A stretch of DNA of 64,000 bases, taken from the NCBI GenBank assembly GCA_023131975.1, contig JAGLYV010000016.1, forward strand, positions 1 through 64,000, written 5' to 3'. Source of the stretch: Candidatus Krumholzibacteriia bacterium. Its GTDB lineage: Bacteria > Krumholzibacteriota > Krumholzibacteriia > Krumholzibacteriales > Krumholzibacteriaceae. The notes under the pieces are model-generated. The model worked only from the letters and a program-made list of their open reading frames with translations. It ran no database searches and was not told the origin of the DNA. Within the stretch, counting starts at the first letter, position 1. The number at the start of each line of letters is the position of its first letter. Shown piece by piece: positions 42,086 through 51,087 of this stretch. The position numbers and the translations under genes were made by a program.

Positions 42086-43417
42086 CTAGTGAGCGTGTCC
42101 GTGTCCACTACAGGAAGCATCGGGCGATTTCTCCAGTTCAGCCTTGATACGAAATGAGTTTGTGATGGCTATGACTTCGCCAGGGGATAGTCCTGAAACA
42201 ATCTCTACCTTGTCGTCATTCATTCTTCCGACTGTGACTGTTCTCAGAGAAAAACCATCACCGTCCCATACGAATACGACCGACCCGTCATCCACATATT
42301 GTATTGCTGATCCGGGTGCAACCAGCTCCGCGGCAACATTATCAATTACTATGTCGGCGGAGATGAATGTACCTGGCCTGAGCCTGCCATCCCTGTTCCC
42401 CAGAACGACTCTCGCAAGTGCGGTCCTTGTTTTACGGTCCATGACAGGATCGATATGGCTTATCCGACCACTGGTGCCCAGCATCCCGTCTTTTGCGGAT
42501 ATGATCACTTCCTGTCCTACTGACAGGGACCCCATGTCGGACTGATACAACCTGAGATCGGCCCACACGCTATCCAGATCGGAAAAAAGAAATATTTCAT
42601 CATCGTCCGCTACGGACTCCCCCTCGGCCAGATGTTTTCTTATCACGGTACCATCGAATGGAGCCCTGATCTCGTATAACGCGAAGTGTTCGATACTCGA
42701 GGAATCCAGGGCATCCAGCATCAAACGGTCAAATCCGAGAGCAAACAACTTCCTCTCCGAACTGTTCCTGCCGATCTCAGCTTCTACCAACCCGTTCTTC
42801 GCCGACAGGAATTCAGATTTTGAGGATATACCTTCCTTGAACAACTTATCCTCCCGTTCGAAAATGGACCCAGCCAACCTCCACTCCTCTACAGAGGTAA
42901 GATATGCAGCTTTATAGTCCGCGAGTTCCCGGCTCTCTATGACGGCAAGGATCTCCCCCGCCTTCACCCTGTCTCCCAGGTCGACTTCGACTTTCCTCAC
43001 GATCCCGGCGACCCTTGGAACGATTTGAGCGGTTCGATCCGCGTTCAATACAAGTTCGCCTCTGACACGATGCCGAAGATCAAACATTCCCCGTCCAGTT
43101 TTCGCAACAGCGATTCCGTATCTGACCATATCTTCTTCTGTCATATGCACCAGGCCCTCGGCAATGGACTCATGATCATGATCGACCGGCAAGTCTCCGG
43201 CAGTATGTTCATGACCGTGATCCGCATCGTCCTCTTTCAATGAGTGTTCATGATCATGACCTGAATGATCTTCATCCGTGGAGTGTTCATGGTCATGATC
43301 ACCGGAACCCACCGGTGATTGACTATCACCTGCGCGCGGCACCGATCTCATTGACGCTACCACTACGAACAGAATGACGAATATCGCTAAAATAACTACC
43401 TTCCAGTATCTCATCAT
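42086..43417 (-). CDS. RND efflux periplasmic adaptor with His-rich region
   Basis: 443 residues. N-terminal anchor (VVILAIFVILFVVVA), then at about 35-85 a His/Asp-rich stretch with many HDHEH units, and a second at the C-terminus (CSGHGHAH). The adaptor part has the lipoyl-type VVRKVEVDLGDRVKAGEIL, the APFDGTVIRKHLAEGESV half and barrel segments. Start overlaps the channel gene stop (ATGA). The His-rich regions suggest metal loading for the pump. Confidence 0.93.
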   Translation of the reverse strand: MMRYWKVVILAIFVILFVVVASMRSVPRAGDSQSPVGSGDHDHEHSTDEDHSGHDHEHSLKEDDADHGHEHTAGDLPVDHDHESIAEGLVHMTEEDMVRYGIAVAKTGRGMFDLRHRVRGELVLNADRTAQIVPRVAGIVRKVEVDLGDRVKAGEILAVIESRELADYKAAYLTSVEEWRLAGSIFEREDKLFKEGISSKSEFLSAKNGLVEAEIGRNSSERKLFALGFDRLMLDALDSSSIEHFALYEIRAPFDGTVIRKHLAEGESVADDDEIFLFSDLDSVWADLRLYQSDMGSLSVGQEVIISAKDGMLGTSGRISHIDPVMDRKTRTALARVVLGNRDGRLRPGTFISADIVIDNVAAELVAPGSAIQYVDDGSVVFVWDGDGFSLRTVTVGRMNDDKVEIVSGLSPGEVIAITNSFRIKAELEKSPDASCSGHGHAH

Positions 43418-44796
43418 TTCCTCCTGCCATCATCGAGTCCCTCTTTAGCGACAGGACTTCCTGTCATACGCTCGATCTCCGCCCCGGCCGAATGATACCG
43501 GACAAGTGCATCGATATACTGCGTCCTTACTTCGAACAGCATCCTTTGAGAATCGAGGACATTCAGATAATCACTCTTACCATTTTCATAGCTTTTTATT
43601 GATGCCTCGAATACAGCCTCCGCGCTACCGAGGATATTCTTCTTCAGTTGCGTAGCTTCGATATAGGCCGATGAAAACAAGCTGTATTCCTCGAACAGAT
43701 CCATATTGACTCTCGAATGGACTTCTCTCAAGCTCTCGGAGGCGCCGGCAAGCTCATATCCCGCACGGAGCCTTGCTCCCTGGTTGCGGTTGCGCAAGGG
43801 CAGAGGTATCGACACCCCGAACATCAGTAGTTTCTCCCCCGATTCATTATACTTTTTGATTCCGCCGTTGAGAGTAATGTCAGGGATCGCCAGGGCATTC
43901 TCCAGGTCGAGGGCCGCTTTCTTTCGCTCTACATCCAGTTCCCCCTGCCTTATCCCGTAATGATCTTTGAGCATGTCCTTAAACACTTCATACGAAGGAA
44001 CAGGAACCGTCGAATCGAGACACCCCAGAGCGATATCGAATCCAGGTCGCTCATCCCCCCATGTCGAAGATAATCTTCTGCGGGACTCTTCGAGTCTTCT
44101 GTTGCAGACATCATGCTGTATCTTCATCCTCGATAGAATGACACCCGCTTTCTTCTCTTCGAGTACTGCGTCTTTTCCTGTTTCAACTCTTCTTTCAACC
44201 GATCGCAAAAGCTGCTCAGATATATTAAGAAGATCTTCAGCTATTGCCATTTTCTCCTGCGCCGCGACTACCTCGATAAACGCTTGCGTGACTTCGGTAA
44301 ACAGACCCAGTCTGACTTCCTCGTAATCCCAACCTGCGGATTGCTGTTCCAGAGAGGCGAGCCTTACTCGTTTACTCTTCTTTCCTCCGAGTTCGATGAT
44401 CTTGCTAAGACGAAAAGAGAATTCCGACCCCTGAAAACCACTCATCTCACCGGGACCTCCCGCATTCTCGACTTCGACTTCGAGCTCTGGATCAGGAGTG
44501 AGACCCGCCTGGATCAATTCTGCCTCACGCGCTCTCACATTCCAGGAAAATGCTCTCAAACGGGGGTTATGCATCAAAGCGAGTGCCAGACATTGAGAAA
44601 GACTGATCTCTCTCAGATCGATTGACGGTGCCGCATACTCTCCGATATCTCCAGTTTCAGCGACCGGATGATAGGTATCGTATTCGCTTCCCAGTTGTGC
44701 CGGTTCCGGCAGGACCATACTTTCTCCCGCTTTCCTACACCCCCCCCCGGCAACAGCCAATAGCAGCAGGATAACGATCATTGATTTTTTCGACAT
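43414..44796 (-). CDS. Outer-membrane efflux channel lipoprotein (TolC/CusC-like)
   Basis: 460 residues. Lipoprotein signal ending in AGGGC (Cys at about 19). Two TolC-type repeats with long helices (LRAFSWNVRAREAELIQAGLTPDPELEVE in part, and GKSDYLNVLDSQRMLFEVRTQYIDAL). Channel for the metal efflux system. Ribosome site GAGG. Confidence 0.9.
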   Translation of the reverse strand: MSKKSMIVILLLLAVAGGGCRKAGESMVLPEPAQLGSEYDTYHPVAETGDIGEYAAPSIDLREISLSQCLALALMHNPRLRAFSWNVRAREAELIQAGLTPDPELEVEVENAGGPGEMSGFQGSEFSFRLSKIIELGGKKSKRVRLASLEQQSAGWDYEEVRLGLFTEVTQAFIEVVAAQEKMAIAEDLLNISEQLLRSVERRVETGKDAVLEEKKAGVILSRMKIQHDVCNRRLEESRRRLSSTWGDERPGFDIALGCLDSTVPVPSYEVFKDMLKDHYGIRQGELDVERKKAALDLENALAIPDITLNGGIKKYNESGEKLLMFGVSIPLPLRNRNQGARLRAGYELAGASESLREVHSRVNMDLFEEYSLFSSAYIEATQLKKNILGSAEAVFEASIKSYENGKSDYLNVLDSQRMLFEVRTQYIDALVRYHSAGAEIERMTGSPVAKEGLDDGRRK

Positions 44797-44899
44797 AAAC
44801 TTTTCCTCAGTTCAGCATCAAAGGAGGGTACACCCAGCCTGATACTATTGCTGAAAGTTGAATTGATAATGATTTCTAATAAACTCGATCAGCGGGAGA

Positions 44900-45343
44900 T
44901 CATGTCAACATGATCACGGTACGAAGAGAGATCAGAATCGATCTCGTGGACTCAATAGACTTACCGATAAAACAGTCTGCTGATGAAATAGTATCCTGTG
45001 GATACGATTCAACAGGAACGGAATCGAGGGAAAAATATCCCGGCCAGCCTCCGTCCGGAAGAGAATAATCACGTTTCTGATGTTCGTGTCTGCCGGGTAT
45101 GGCCTGCTCACAGCTCTGACTATGATCTGTGTGTTGAGAATGATGGATTCCATCGGTTTCAATCGGGTGACAGGAATGTCCTGCTTCATCCGCCGGATGA
45201 CATCCTTCCGATAGTCCCGGTGATTCAACGCAGAATATTCCACCTTTCAGGCAGAACCCGATATCAGACAGGGAGAACACAACAAAGATGCTCAGAACGA
45301 GAATCGCGCTGTTTCTCTTTATGTTGCCGGCATTCATGAACAC
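44900..45343 (-). CDS. Secreted His/Cys-rich protein, likely metal-binding
   Basis: 147 residues from GTG 45341-45343 with GAGG seven bases upstream. Signal peptide (NSAILVLSIFVVFSLSDIGFC). The mature part is rich in His and Cys: GCHPADEAGHSCHPIETDGIHHSQHTDHSQ in part, then RHEHQKRDY. Composition and place at the head of the metal-efflux operon suggest a periplasmic metal sensor or chaperone. The rest has no known family. 103 bases separate it from the channel gene. Confidence 0.75.
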   Translation of the reverse strand: MFMNAGNIKRNSAILVLSIFVVFSLSDIGFCLKGGIFCVESPGLSEGCHPADEAGHSCHPIETDGIHHSQHTDHSQSCEQAIPGRHEHQKRDYSLPDGGWPGYFSLDSVPVESYPQDTISSADCFIGKSIESTRSILISLRTVIMLT

Positions 45344-45396
45344 TCAGACGCCTCTTTCACTGCTCGGGGCTTGAATCCAACTCTGACCCTGTAGGA

Positions 45397-45427
45397 AGTA
45401 TACAACCTTTCAATAGTAAGATTCCAA
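45397..45427 (-). promoter_or_regulatory. Metal-type promoter with 19-base spacer
   Basis: TTGGAA (45422-45427) and TATACT (45397-45402) are 19 bases apart, too far for normal sigma-70 use but typical of MerR-family (CueR, ZntR) promoters. The spacer has a near dyad, AATCTT...AAGGTT. It would drive the His/Cys-rich gene and the pump. No MerR gene is in the window. Confidence 0.5.
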
Positions 45428-45473
45428 TTAATTCAGGGACCGGCAATTTTCCGGGAAGCCCATAATCAAAAAT

Positions 45474-47993
45474 CTATCTCAACAAGACCATTTTCCTTGT
45501 CTGGATCTGATCTCCAGCACACATCCTGCAGAAATAGACACCGGAAGCAGACATACTACCGGTCATATCCCTTCCGTCCCATACAATTTCCCGTCGTCCA
45601 GCCTCAAAGACTCTATCTGCCAGATCCCTCACCAGCTGTCCGTTGACATTAAACACCGATATCTTAACATTCGATTTGAATGGAACGTCGAATCTTATTG
45701 TAGTTAAAGGATTAAACGGATTGGGCACATTCTGGCGAAGCATGAATCCAGCAATATCAGGAATTGTCGATGTCACGGAACTCGTGGTAAAATCTTCCGA
45801 TTCATCGTACATGGCCAACCCCGCAAGGTCCCTCGCTATTACCATTATTCTCGAAGCAGTCGAGGCACTGTCAGGCACTGTCCATTCGAATGATCCATCA
45901 TTCGGTTCCCCCAGGGCCACAGTATCCGGATAAGTGACGCCAGCGTCGAAAGAACGGATGATATCGATCGATGTCACTCCGACATTATCAGAAGCCGTCC
46001 AGCTTATCGCACAAAGATCATCAGCTTCGAGTTCTTCCCCACCGATCGGATAAGCCAAAACCACAGACGGTTGTTCCAGGTCGGGCCAGGTGTCGATGAG
46101 CCACTCGAGAGATCTGGCCATCAGCGTGTCTCTCGTCGAACTTGTATTGACAGCTTCCAGACCGAAGGCGAAATAGACCATCTTGTGTATGCCCGCGTAT
46201 CTGAGTCCCGCTTCGGTTCCGGCAGAGTACTCGAGGATAGCCGAGGCGCCCGTTCGCGGTTCTATCTCACTTGGCCAATCCTGATTGCCACTTCCGTCAC
46301 CCTCGCCGATCCCAAATGACAGACCATCACCGATCGGATCACCCGATATTCCTGTCAAAGTCCTGAACCCGGAATCATCCTCTATATAATCGGCGTGCAT
46401 GTAGGCGTTGTAGAAATCGATCTCGCTGGCATAACCTTCATGGTTCAACTGCCAACCGACATCCTGTCCTGACATCAACATCCTGCCACCAAGCTCCAGA
46501 TAACTGGAGATCGTACTCCTGTTTTCGGCCTCGATATCCCCTGAAATACCAGTCATCCATACTACAGCCGAATATCTGTTCAGAAGCGAGACAGAGGGAT
46601 AACCGAGATCATCCTCACTCCACTTATCAAACAGGTACCCGTTATTCAACAGAGCTGTACTGAAATAATCATCGTAATGGGATCCTGCATCATCATCGAC
46701 AAGCAAAATCGGGATATCCCCGATCATGACCCCAAAAGTATCAGAGCCGGTGTAACTTCCTCCATCGGCAGATACATCGATCTGAAATTCTACTATTGTA
46801 CCGGGGGCCGCGAATTCACTGATAGCGAACTGAAAATCTGTAATCCCCGCATACTGATCGCCGGGCTGGAAATCGGGATAAACAGCCGTGGGTTGCAGGA
46901 TGTCCACAAGGCCATCCTGACTCTGCAAGGTTGCCGAGACTCCAGTCCTGGAAGAAGAAACCGGTTCGCAGAACAGAGTCACTTCCAGAAAAACAGTCTC
47001 ACCAGGATCGGGCCTGCCATCCCCATCTCCCGATACGTCATCTATCTCCATCCCATGATACGCCAGCCTGTCACCGGAGTTATACGCGATTCTCTGGGTC
47101 GCGTATCCGACCCTGCACGATCCGTACTTGATCCAGAAATAACCGTCCAGTCCCCAGCCGGTCCCCCAGCTGTTTTTTATCAGCCAGGCGCCTTCTCCCC
47201 CGCACATCATATCGTCCCATCCGACTATCACCACAGCATGGTTTATCTGCTCTTCGTCCGCATGTTCATAACAGCCACCTATATAATCACTGAAATCATC
47301 GTATACCGTGAAAGTAGTCGCTACAGGAGAAATCATGACCGCCTGCTTGATAGATTCTACATCATTCGGTATATCGTACCATTCTCCCGCGGATGCCACC
47401 TTGGTACAAAGATCATCCGTACAGGGCACATCGTCATCCGCCTGGTACGGCATGCAGGTCTCCAGAACAGCCCCGTACTGGTTGATGTATTCCCATGCCC
47501 ATGAATACCATCCTCCACTACAGCCGACCCCCTGTGTTCTGCATGAAAGTACCTGCTGCTCCGAGAGATCGTACTCGATCCCCTCGTTCTGCAGGATGAC
47601 GGCCTCAAGAGCTCCAAAAGCAGCGAAGTCCCAACAACTGCCACACCCTCCCTGATTTTTTACTGAAGACACCATCCCGTAATCACGCCAGTCCCAGGTC
47701 GATGGCGAAACACCAAGAAACGGTCTGCCATCAACTGAAACAGGTCGGGAATCTATTTTTCTTTTGAGCTCTGCCGGCACTTTCGCCTTGCACATTGAAA
47801 GGAATTCCTCCGAGGAAAGTTCCGAGAGAGAAGTCTTTCCCGCTATCCATCCATACCCGTTCTGATCTATTCGCCGCTGGACCTCCTCAATAGAGACCGT
47901 TCGATCGGCACGAGCATCTGAAAACAGAGCTGAAAATAAAAATATCGCCGCCAGAAAAACGACGACTGTTGTCAGAATTGATTTTCTCGTCAT
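45474..47993 (-). CDS. Secreted papain-like (C1A) cysteine protease with C-terminal sorting domain
   Basis: 839 residues. Signal peptide (residues 1-30), a short prodomain, then the protease: Gln and Cys in KNQGGCGSCWDFAAFGALEA near 120, CSGGWY, His in QINHAVVIVGWDD near 258, Asn in WLIKNSWGTGWGLDGYFWIKYG. From about 320 there is a beta domain, then a segment DIPILLVDDDAGSHYDDYF with a GATase-like fold, then an Ig-like domain (WTASDNVGVTSIDIIRSFDAG). The last 90 residues are FlgD-like with NVPNPFNPLTTIRF and GVYFCRM, a sorting signal in FCB bacteria. An exported degradative enzyme. Confidence 0.92.
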   Translation of the reverse strand: MTRKSILTTVVVFLAAIFLFSALFSDARADRTVSIEEVQRRIDQNGYGWIAGKTSLSELSSEEFLSMCKAKVPAELKRKIDSRPVSVDGRPFLGVSPSTWDWRDYGMVSSVKNQGGCGSCWDFAAFGALEAVILQNEGIEYDLSEQQVLSCRTQGVGCSGGWYSWAWEYINQYGAVLETCMPYQADDDVPCTDDLCTKVASAGEWYDIPNDVESIKQAVMISPVATTFTVYDDFSDYIGGCYEHADEEQINHAVVIVGWDDMMCGGEGAWLIKNSWGTGWGLDGYFWIKYGSCRVGYATQRIAYNSGDRLAYHGMEIDDVSGDGDGRPDPGETVFLEVTLFCEPVSSSRTGVSATLQSQDGLVDILQPTAVYPDFQPGDQYAGITDFQFAISEFAAPGTIVEFQIDVSADGGSYTGSDTFGVMIGDIPILLVDDDAGSHYDDYFSTALLNNGYLFDKWSEDDLGYPSVSLLNRYSAVVWMTGISGDIEAENRSTISSYLELGGRMLMSGQDVGWQLNHEGYASEIDFYNAYMHADYIEDDSGFRTLTGISGDPIGDGLSFGIGEGDGSGNQDWPSEIEPRTGASAILEYSAGTEAGLRYAGIHKMVYFAFGLEAVNTSSTRDTLMARSLEWLIDTWPDLEQPSVVLAYPIGGEELEADDLCAISWTASDNVGVTSIDIIRSFDAGVTYPDTVALGEPNDGSFEWTVPDSASTASRIMVIARDLAGLAMYDESEDFTTSSVTSTIPDIAGFMLRQNVPNPFNPLTTIRFDVPFKSNVKISVFNVNGQLVRDLADRVFEAGRREIVWDGRDMTGSMSASGVYFCRMCAGDQIQTRKMVLLR

Positions 47994-48006
47994 CGTGACA
48001 CTCCTT

Positions 48007-48059
48007 TATTACAACGTCTTACTTGTTGTAATATAGCACGTTACGGGCTACTACGTCAA
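48007..48059 (-). promoter_or_regulatory. Promoter and inverted repeat upstream of the C1A protease
   Basis: TTGACG (48054-48059), 18-base spacer, TATATT (48030-48035). TATTACAAC (48007-48015) and GTTGTAATA (48025-48033) are perfect 9-base arms with a 9-base spacer, spanning the expected start of transcription; they could be an operator or a 5' RNA stem. AAAGGAG lies between the repeat and the ATG. Confidence 0.6.
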
Positions 48060-48104
48060 GGAAGTATGTGGCTGAACGGCAGGCAGATGAATCGATTTTG
48101 CAGT

Positions 48105-48332
48105 TCAGTGGTTCGTATTTCCGGTCTTTTCCAGTATCCATGAGCTGATATAGTCGAGTACTTCAGGAGAGAACGTCTCGGCTATGGAGGCATATTCAGA
48201 AGGTGATCCGCTGTCACAATGCTGGAAAAGATGATTGAGTCCCGGAAACACTTCCAGTTGGAAGTCGGGATTACCGCCGGCTTCGAGAGCTTTCCTGACC
48301 GCACTGACATTCTTTCCCTGTATCTTATCCAA
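48105..48332 (-). pseudogene. Remnant: C-terminal end of an alpha/beta-hydrolase
   Basis: The frame encodes only the last 65-75 residues of a hydrolase: NVSAVRKALEAGGNPDFQLEVFPGLNHLFQHCDSGSPSEY, with the catalytic-His segment GLNHLFQH, then SIAETFSPEVLDYISSWI. The nucleophile elbow and most of the fold are missing; the sequence before 48332 (toward phoA) holds stops in frame and no other part of it. A TTG with GGAGGT ahead could still allow a short product. Likely a decayed gene. Confidence 0.7.
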
Positions 48333-48388
48333 TTCTACCTCCGCGGATCAGGATCACAACTACACCTTATACACAGAAAGTGTCACAT

Positions 48389-49546
48389 TCATTCATGCTC
48401 ACCATGATCCGACCGGACAAGGCCGATCAGCAGTTTTCCAATCCTGGTATTTTCGTAAATTCCTGAAAATTTTTCCGCTGAAGGACCATCAGCTAAAAGA
48501 GGGACCATCGAAGCAGTATGATGTCCAGTAGTCCATCCCCACTCGGTAACGCTGCTGTCCGCGACACTCCCATCATGCACGGCAAACCCTCCGGTCTCAT
48601 GGTCGGACGTTACTATTACAAGCGTTTCTCCATCAGCCATGGAAAAATCCAGCGCGACTCCGACTGCGTCATCGAAATCCTTCATCTCAAGCATCATACC
48701 GTGAAAATCATGATCGTGTGCTTCCCAGTCTATCTGAGAACCTTCGACCATCAAAAAAAATCTTTTTCCGTCGGATGAAAGAATTTTTATAGCTTTCTTC
48801 GTCATCTCGGAAAGTGATATCTCCCGTCCGGGGAGACACTCGGGGTGTTTCAGAGAAATGAAGGCCGCTGCCGACCCGGAATCCGGCAATTGCAGAAGTT
48901 CCTCAGGGGACATGACCACGTTCATTCTCGCCAACAGAATACTCAATGGATCGCATCCATCGGTTCTTTTGCTGGCTGGATCGCTGGATGGAAGAAACCA
49001 GGCCAGGCCACCCCCAAAAATCAGGTCCACTCCACTTTCTGCCATCTGCAATGCGATGTCGCAGCACATACTCCTTGAACTGACATGTGATACGAATACC
49101 GCCGGAGTAGCATGTGTGATGGCGCAGGTAACGACGAGTCCTGTCGACCATCCCTCCATCTCGGCATACTCCAGGACCGTCTTCAGAGGATTACCATCAC
49201 AATCCACCGAAATAGCGCCGTTGTAAGTCTTCTCTCCCGTAGCTATAGCCGTACCAGAGGCCGCCGAATCAGTGACATAGCATCCTAACGGAATAGTCGA
49301 CTGCAGACCGACTACTTTCATCCTCTCCATCTTCAATGAACCCAGGATGGTCCTCGCTGCTGTGATGTGGGGAATACCCATACCATCTCCGATGAACAGT
49401 ATTATGTTGTCTGGCAACTTCCGTTCCCCGGATAGCGTTTCCCCAGGCAACAAAATAACCGGGACCAGCAGCAACACAACGACTATCATAAAGCTCGCCT
49501 TCAAAGATCTGGTTGATTCCTGCATAAACCCTCTCATCTGATTCAT
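48389..49546 (-). CDS. phoA: Alkaline phosphatase, secreted
   Basis: 385 residues. Signal-anchor near 15-40 (FMIVVVLLLVPVILLPG). Metal sites FIGDGMG and the nucleophile Ser in VTDSAASGTAIATG near 95; further ligands in VEGSQIDWEAHDHD, TSDHETGGF and GHHTASMVPLLADGP. Periplasmic phosphomonoesterase. Start ATG 49544-49546 or ATG 49535-49537 (GGAG nine bases before). Four bases after the NTF2-like gene, in the purD operon. Confidence 0.93.
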   Translation of the reverse strand: MNQMRGFMQESTRSLKASFMIVVVLLLVPVILLPGETLSGERKLPDNIILFIGDGMGIPHITAARTILGSLKMERMKVVGLQSTIPLGCYVTDSAASGTAIATGEKTYNGAISVDCDGNPLKTVLEYAEMEGWSTGLVVTCAITHATPAVFVSHVSSRSMCCDIALQMAESGVDLIFGGGLAWFLPSSDPASKRTDGCDPLSILLARMNVVMSPEELLQLPDSGSAAAFISLKHPECLPGREISLSEMTKKAIKILSSDGKRFFLMVEGSQIDWEAHDHDFHGMMLEMKDFDDAVGVALDFSMADGETLVIVTSDHETGGFAVHDGSVADSSVTEWGWTTGHHTASMVPLLADGPSAEKFSGIYENTRIGKLLIGLVRSDHGEHE

Positions 49547-49550
49547 CTCC

Positions 49551-49979
49551 TCATGAAGAATGATCGTGGACTATCTTCCATCCGCCAATCTTCCTTCTGA
49601 TCATAAGGGTAAATAACCCCTCCCTGTCACCGTCTTCTAGGGCGACATGCCAGTTCCCGCGGACAAAAGCGGAATCACCTGATAACAACTCTACACGCAG
49701 GCCGGAGAACTTCAACTCCCCCCTCTGATCGTCGAAATACTTATCATCATACATCGATCTTACGGTACTCCAGCCCATCAGCATCTTTTTGCCGGAGTGA
49801 AAACTTAATGAATCACTTTTCCAATATCCGCTCATATACCCAGCGATGTTTCCGCTGTTCCAGCTCTTTACCTGATAGTCGAGCATCTCCAGTATCTCAG
49901 AGACCGCATCCTGTCCGGTGACGGCCCCCGGAGCAGAGACAAAAAGAAACAACACAGACACAAGAATTATGATCTTCAA
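49551..49979 (-). CDS. Secreted NTF2-like (SnoaL/DUF4440) protein
   Basis: 142 residues with a signal peptide (IIILVSVLFLFVSAPGAVTG). The rest fits the DUF4440 fold: helix LEMLDYQVKSWNSGNIAGYMSGYW, SDSLSFHSG, strands with GNWHVALEDGDREGLFTLMIRRKIGGWKIVHDHSS. Start overlaps the tsaC stop. No catalytic role assigned. Confidence 0.85.
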   Translation of the reverse strand: MKIIILVSVLFLFVSAPGAVTGQDAVSEILEMLDYQVKSWNSGNIAGYMSGYWKSDSLSFHSGKKMLMGWSTVRSMYDDKYFDDQRGELKFSGLRVELLSGDSAFVRGNWHVALEDGDREGLFTLMIRRKIGGWKIVHDHSS

Positions 49980-50593
49980 TTTTTTCTACCTCCCTCTTCA
50001 CTATAGGGAAAGGCCCCTGAACGGACGAGCCTGGCTTTGTCCCCACTGAAATCCACAATCGTCGAAGGTCCGGTCCGAGACCTGCCTCTCGCGGAAATAT
50101 AAAACCCGAGTCCCGGAAAAGTCCGACGTATGTCAGCTATCCTCTTCATGGGAAGCATTCCACTCCTGTTTGCACTGGTGGAGACAAGGGGAGAACCGAC
50201 AGCCGATATTATACTACGCAATTCATCGGCAGCAGGTATCCTGACCGCGACTATCATGTCAGGTCTGAGAACAGGTAGTATCTTATCAGACGCGGGAAGT
50301 AAGGCCGTCAATCTTGCCGGCCAGATGCGGCTCAACATCCTTCTCGAATCACCGGGCCAGTGCGAGACATATCTGTCGACCATCTCAACATTCGACATCA
50401 GAAGAATCAATCCAGCTTCTTTATTCCTGCCCTTGACCCTTATGATCTTCTCCACAGCATCGATATTAAGGGCCTTGCAATGCAACCCGTAGATAGTGTC
50501 AGTAGGAAGTACACCCACTCCACCCGACTCGATCATCGATACGATGTTTTCGATTTTCTTGAGTGTATAATACCCGCTCAGGTCTGTTTCCAT
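49976..50593 (-). CDS. tsaC: Threonylcarbamoyl-AMP synthase (Sua5/YrdC family)
   Basis: 205 residues. The family pattern is LPTDTIYGLHCKA near 35, RVKGRNKEAGLILLM, IWPARLTALLP, VAVRIPA and VSTSANRSG with GPSTIVDF. Makes threonylcarbamoyl-AMP for tRNA t6A. Its start overlaps the purE end by 16 bases and its stop overlaps the next gene by four, indicating one tight operon. Confidence 0.93.
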   Translation of the reverse strand: METDLSGYYTLKKIENIVSMIESGGVGVLPTDTIYGLHCKALNIDAVEKIIRVKGRNKEAGLILLMSNVEMVDRYVSHWPGDSRRMLSRIWPARLTALLPASDKILPVLRPDMIVAVRIPAADELRSIISAVGSPLVSTSANRSGMLPMKRIADIRRTFPGLGFYISARGRSRTGPSTIVDFSGDKARLVRSGAFPYSEEGGRKN

Positions 50594-51045
50594 GAATCGC
50601 GCAGTCTTCCTATAGCCTGCTTTATGGATTCGTCATTTATCGCCAGGATCTCCGCCGCGAGGACTGCGGCATTCTTTGCTCCCGCCCTGCCGACTGCTAC
50701 CGTTGCGACAGGTATTCCCGGAGGCATCTGGACTATAGAGAGGAGTGCGTCCATTCCGTCCGGCAGGCCACTGGGAATAGGGACGCCGATTACAGGAAGC
50801 GAAGTAACAGAAGCGACAAATCCCGGCAAAGCCGCAGCCATACCGGCTCCAGCGATGAAGACCCGTGCACCCCTGCTTTTTGCCTCCAGAATATAATCTC
50901 TTGTCGCGTCCGGCATCCTGTGCGCGGACGATACTTTCAGTTCACCTTTCACGCCGAGTTTTTCCAACTGCTGCATGCAGGCTTCCATGACCTCTCTGTC
51001 AGACTCACTTCCCATGAGAACAGCTACCTGCAATCCATCTTTCAA
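50578..51045 (-). CDS. purE: N5-carboxyaminoimidazole ribonucleotide mutase
   Basis: 155 residues from TTG 51043-51045 with AAAGGAG seven bases upstream. MGSESDREVMEACMQQLEKLGV, SSAHRMPD, AGAGMAAALPGFVASVTSLPVIGVPIPSG and VATVAVGRAGAKNAAVLAAEIL are PurE class I motifs. Purine biosynthesis. No purK in view. Confidence 0.95.
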   Translation of the reverse strand: MKDGLQVAVLMGSESDREVMEACMQQLEKLGVKGELKVSSAHRMPDATRDYILEAKSRGARVFIAGAGMAAALPGFVASVTSLPVIGVPIPSGLPDGMDALLSIVQMPPGIPVATVAVGRAGAKNAAVLAAEILAINDESIKQAIGRLRDSWKQT

Positions 51046-51087
51046 TTCGTACTCCTTTCAATTCGTATAGTCACGCCGTTTATTCTG

